From: Acidobacteriota bacterium
GTDB lineage: Bacteria > Acidobacteriota > Terriglobia > UBA7540
Assembly: GCA_004298155.1 (NCBI GenBank)
Contig: SCRD01000007.1
Location: 1 to 64,000, forward strand
Direction of reading: 5' to 3'
DNA length: 64,000 nucleotides
The notes under the pieces are model-generated. The model was not told the DNA's origin. It ran no database searches and saw only the letters and a program-made list of their open reading frames with translations. The translations under genes were made by a program, and so were the position numbers. Within the stretch, counting starts at the first letter, position 1; the number at the start of each line of letters is the position of its first letter. Of this stretch, positions 63,365-64,000 are shown in pieces.

Positions 63365-63504
63365 CCGCAGCTTTTGCAGGGGTTCTGTCGGCATCCATTG
63401 AATTTGATACGCGCGCCATCGGATTTTTTGCGGGCCGCTTTAACAACCCGGTCAGGAAGGACCTCGCCCAGGACGCGCGGGATTGGCCCTATTCGGGTTC
63501 ATGA
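63361..63504 (+). pseudogene. Remnant of a REP-associated tyrosine transposase (C-terminal fragment)
   Basis: A 47-codon frame whose second half reads RFNNPVRKDLAQDARDWPYS (63436-63495). This matches the conserved end of RAYT/Y1 transposases (hNNPVr.gLv..p.dWpyS). The catalytic HUH domain and the Tyr are missing, so only the tail survives. The first 25 codons do not look like the transposase and may be unrelated sequence at the junction with the YvcK gene. REP-like palindromes follow, the usual substrate of these enzymes. Confidence 0.6.
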
Positions 63505-63584
63505 GTATTTGACCGGAGAAAGGCCATGGGCCCAATCGAACCCTACGCCACACCCTGGAAGAGCCACGCCTTCATCGCGTCTCC

Positions 63585-63644
63585 GTAGCGGCGGCTTCAC
63601 GCCGTCACGCGGCCACGAACATGGCGAGGTAAACTCGCCGCTAC
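63585..63644. repeat. BIME-like 60-base palindromic element
   Basis: GTAGCGGCG (63585-63593) and CGCCGCTAC (63636-63644) are perfect 9-bp inverted ends. Inside are two smaller hairpins, CGGCG-GCTTCA-CGCCG and GGCGAG-GTAAA-CTCGCC. Two REP-like units in opposite orientation are typical of bacterial interspersed mosaic elements. Confidence 0.7.
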
Positions 63645-63813
63645 AACGTCGCTGTGAATTGGTACCGACGGATAATGTTTTCTAGTCCTCGGCTGGCGCA
63701 TCCATCGCACATCATGCATTGGGTGCAGACATTGAATGTCCTGGAAGGCGGGGCAGAAGTTGCCGCCACAAAGGCATGCGACCGGCCAGCTCCGGAGGAG
63801 CGGCAGAATTTAG

Positions 63814-63833
63814 CCCACGGCGCAAGCCGTGGG
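63814..63833. repeat. REP-like hairpin with GCAA loop
   Basis: CCCACGGC-GCAA-GCCGTGGG, a perfect 8-bp stem with a GNRA-type loop, near 63800-63840. The flanking AGCTCCGGAGGAGC is itself nearly palindromic. Confidence 0.65.
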
Positions 63834-63911
63834 TGAACGGTCGCGCCCCACACCCCAACCCTCTCCCCAAAGAAACTGTGACGTGTCATGAGTGAAAAGT
63901 GACGGGCCAGT

Positions 63912-63925
63912 GGCGACGCGTCGCC
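63912..63925. repeat. Perfect 14-bp palindrome
   Basis: GGCGACGCGTCGCC reads identically on both strands; it lies between the other REP-like hairpins. Confidence 0.65.
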
Positions 63926-63935
63926 CCGGCTGTAG

Positions 63936-63956
63936 CGCAGGCCCTTGCGGCCTGCG
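63936..63956. repeat. REP-like hairpin
   Basis: CGCAGGCC-CTTGC-GGCCTGCG, a perfect 8-bp stem with a 5-base loop. Confidence 0.65.
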
Positions 63957-63978
63957 GTTCTTTGTTTGCGGGAAAAGC

Positions 63979-63999
63979 CGCGGGCCGTAAAGGCCCGCG
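63979..63999. repeat. REP-like hairpin with GTAAA loop
   Basis: CGCGGGCC-GTAAA-GGCCCGCG, a perfect 8-bp stem; its GTAAA loop is the same as in the right half of the element at 63585-63644. Confidence 0.65.
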
Positions 64000-64000
64000 C

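Larger units (their letters stand above)
63505..64000. other. Palindrome-rich intergenic island at the window end
   Basis: Apart from the remnant above, the last 500 bases hold no supported gene. They contain at least five perfect inverted repeats, listed separately. The sequence continues beyond the window. Confidence 0.6.

Overview
The window reads as a stretch of a moderately GC-rich chromosome from an uncultured or little-studied member of the Acidobacteriota. Several gene families typical of that phylum point there: two secreted proteins of the VWFA-related acidobacterial type, a diheme cytochrome of the reaction-centre cytochrome c subunit type, a lipoprotein built of He_PIG-like Ig repeats, a Tat-exported Gfo/Idh/MocA oxidoreductase, and REP-like palindromes near a RAYT remnant. 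This assignment rests on recognising families, not on a search. Gene density is high and most genes are ordinary housekeeping genes.

Layout. 1-9.4 kb: a GMC oxidoreductase cut by the window edge, a cytochrome c, lexA, an Ig-repeat lipoprotein, a HAD phosphatase, an S41-protease-like protein that seems to lack its catalytic dyad, and a secreted glycine-zipper protein. 9.4-12.9 kb: an intergenic region with a possible small secreted peptide gene, two convergent VWA proteins, and a tiny complete transcription unit for a 22-residue lysine-rich peptide. 12.9-20.5 kb: rmuC and a UvrD-like helicase fused to an Fe-S nuclease, divergent from eno and gpmI. 20.6-26.5 kb: PIG-L deacetylase, amino-acid permease, dienelactone hydrolase, a small membrane protein, an Asp/Asn hydroxylase, then about 1.2 kb with no convincing gene.

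26.6-37 kb: a large TPR protein, ispE, tRNA-Gln, prs and the rplY-pth-rpsF-rpsR-rplI run, dnaB, a membrane protein with a Cys/His-rich tail, and alr. 37-46.1 kb, minus strand: a membrane-anchored GH113-like glycosidase, then a histidine operon in transcription order hisL(leader)-hisI-hisG-LOG-hisD-hisC-hisB-hisH-hisF-hisA. Many junctions overlap by 4 bases. Its leader holds a peptide with five consecutive His codons, a competing antiterminator segment and an intrinsic terminator. This is a complete translational attenuator and the clearest regulatory find in the window. No hisE or hisN is present here.

46.2-52.1 kb: a hicBA toxin-antitoxin pair, a gene-free stretch with 64-base imperfect tandem repeats, and a four-gene minus-strand operon (enolase-superfamily enzyme, DapA-like lyase/aldolase, DHODH-like barrel, MFS transporter) that looks like an uncharacterised catabolic pathway. 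52.2-64 kb: pntAA-pntAB-pntB behind two inverted-repeat operators spaced two helical turns apart, an OmpA-domain protein, a pyruvoyl arginine decarboxylase next to a deoxyhypusine-synthase-like enzyme (probable polyamine module), a Gfo/Idh/MocA oxidoreductase with a CRP-like site upstream, ApbE, a TPR protein, a YvcK-type protein, and a terminal island of palindromes with a transposase remnant.

All calls come from reading the sequence and translations by eye. No alignment, profile search or folding program was run.
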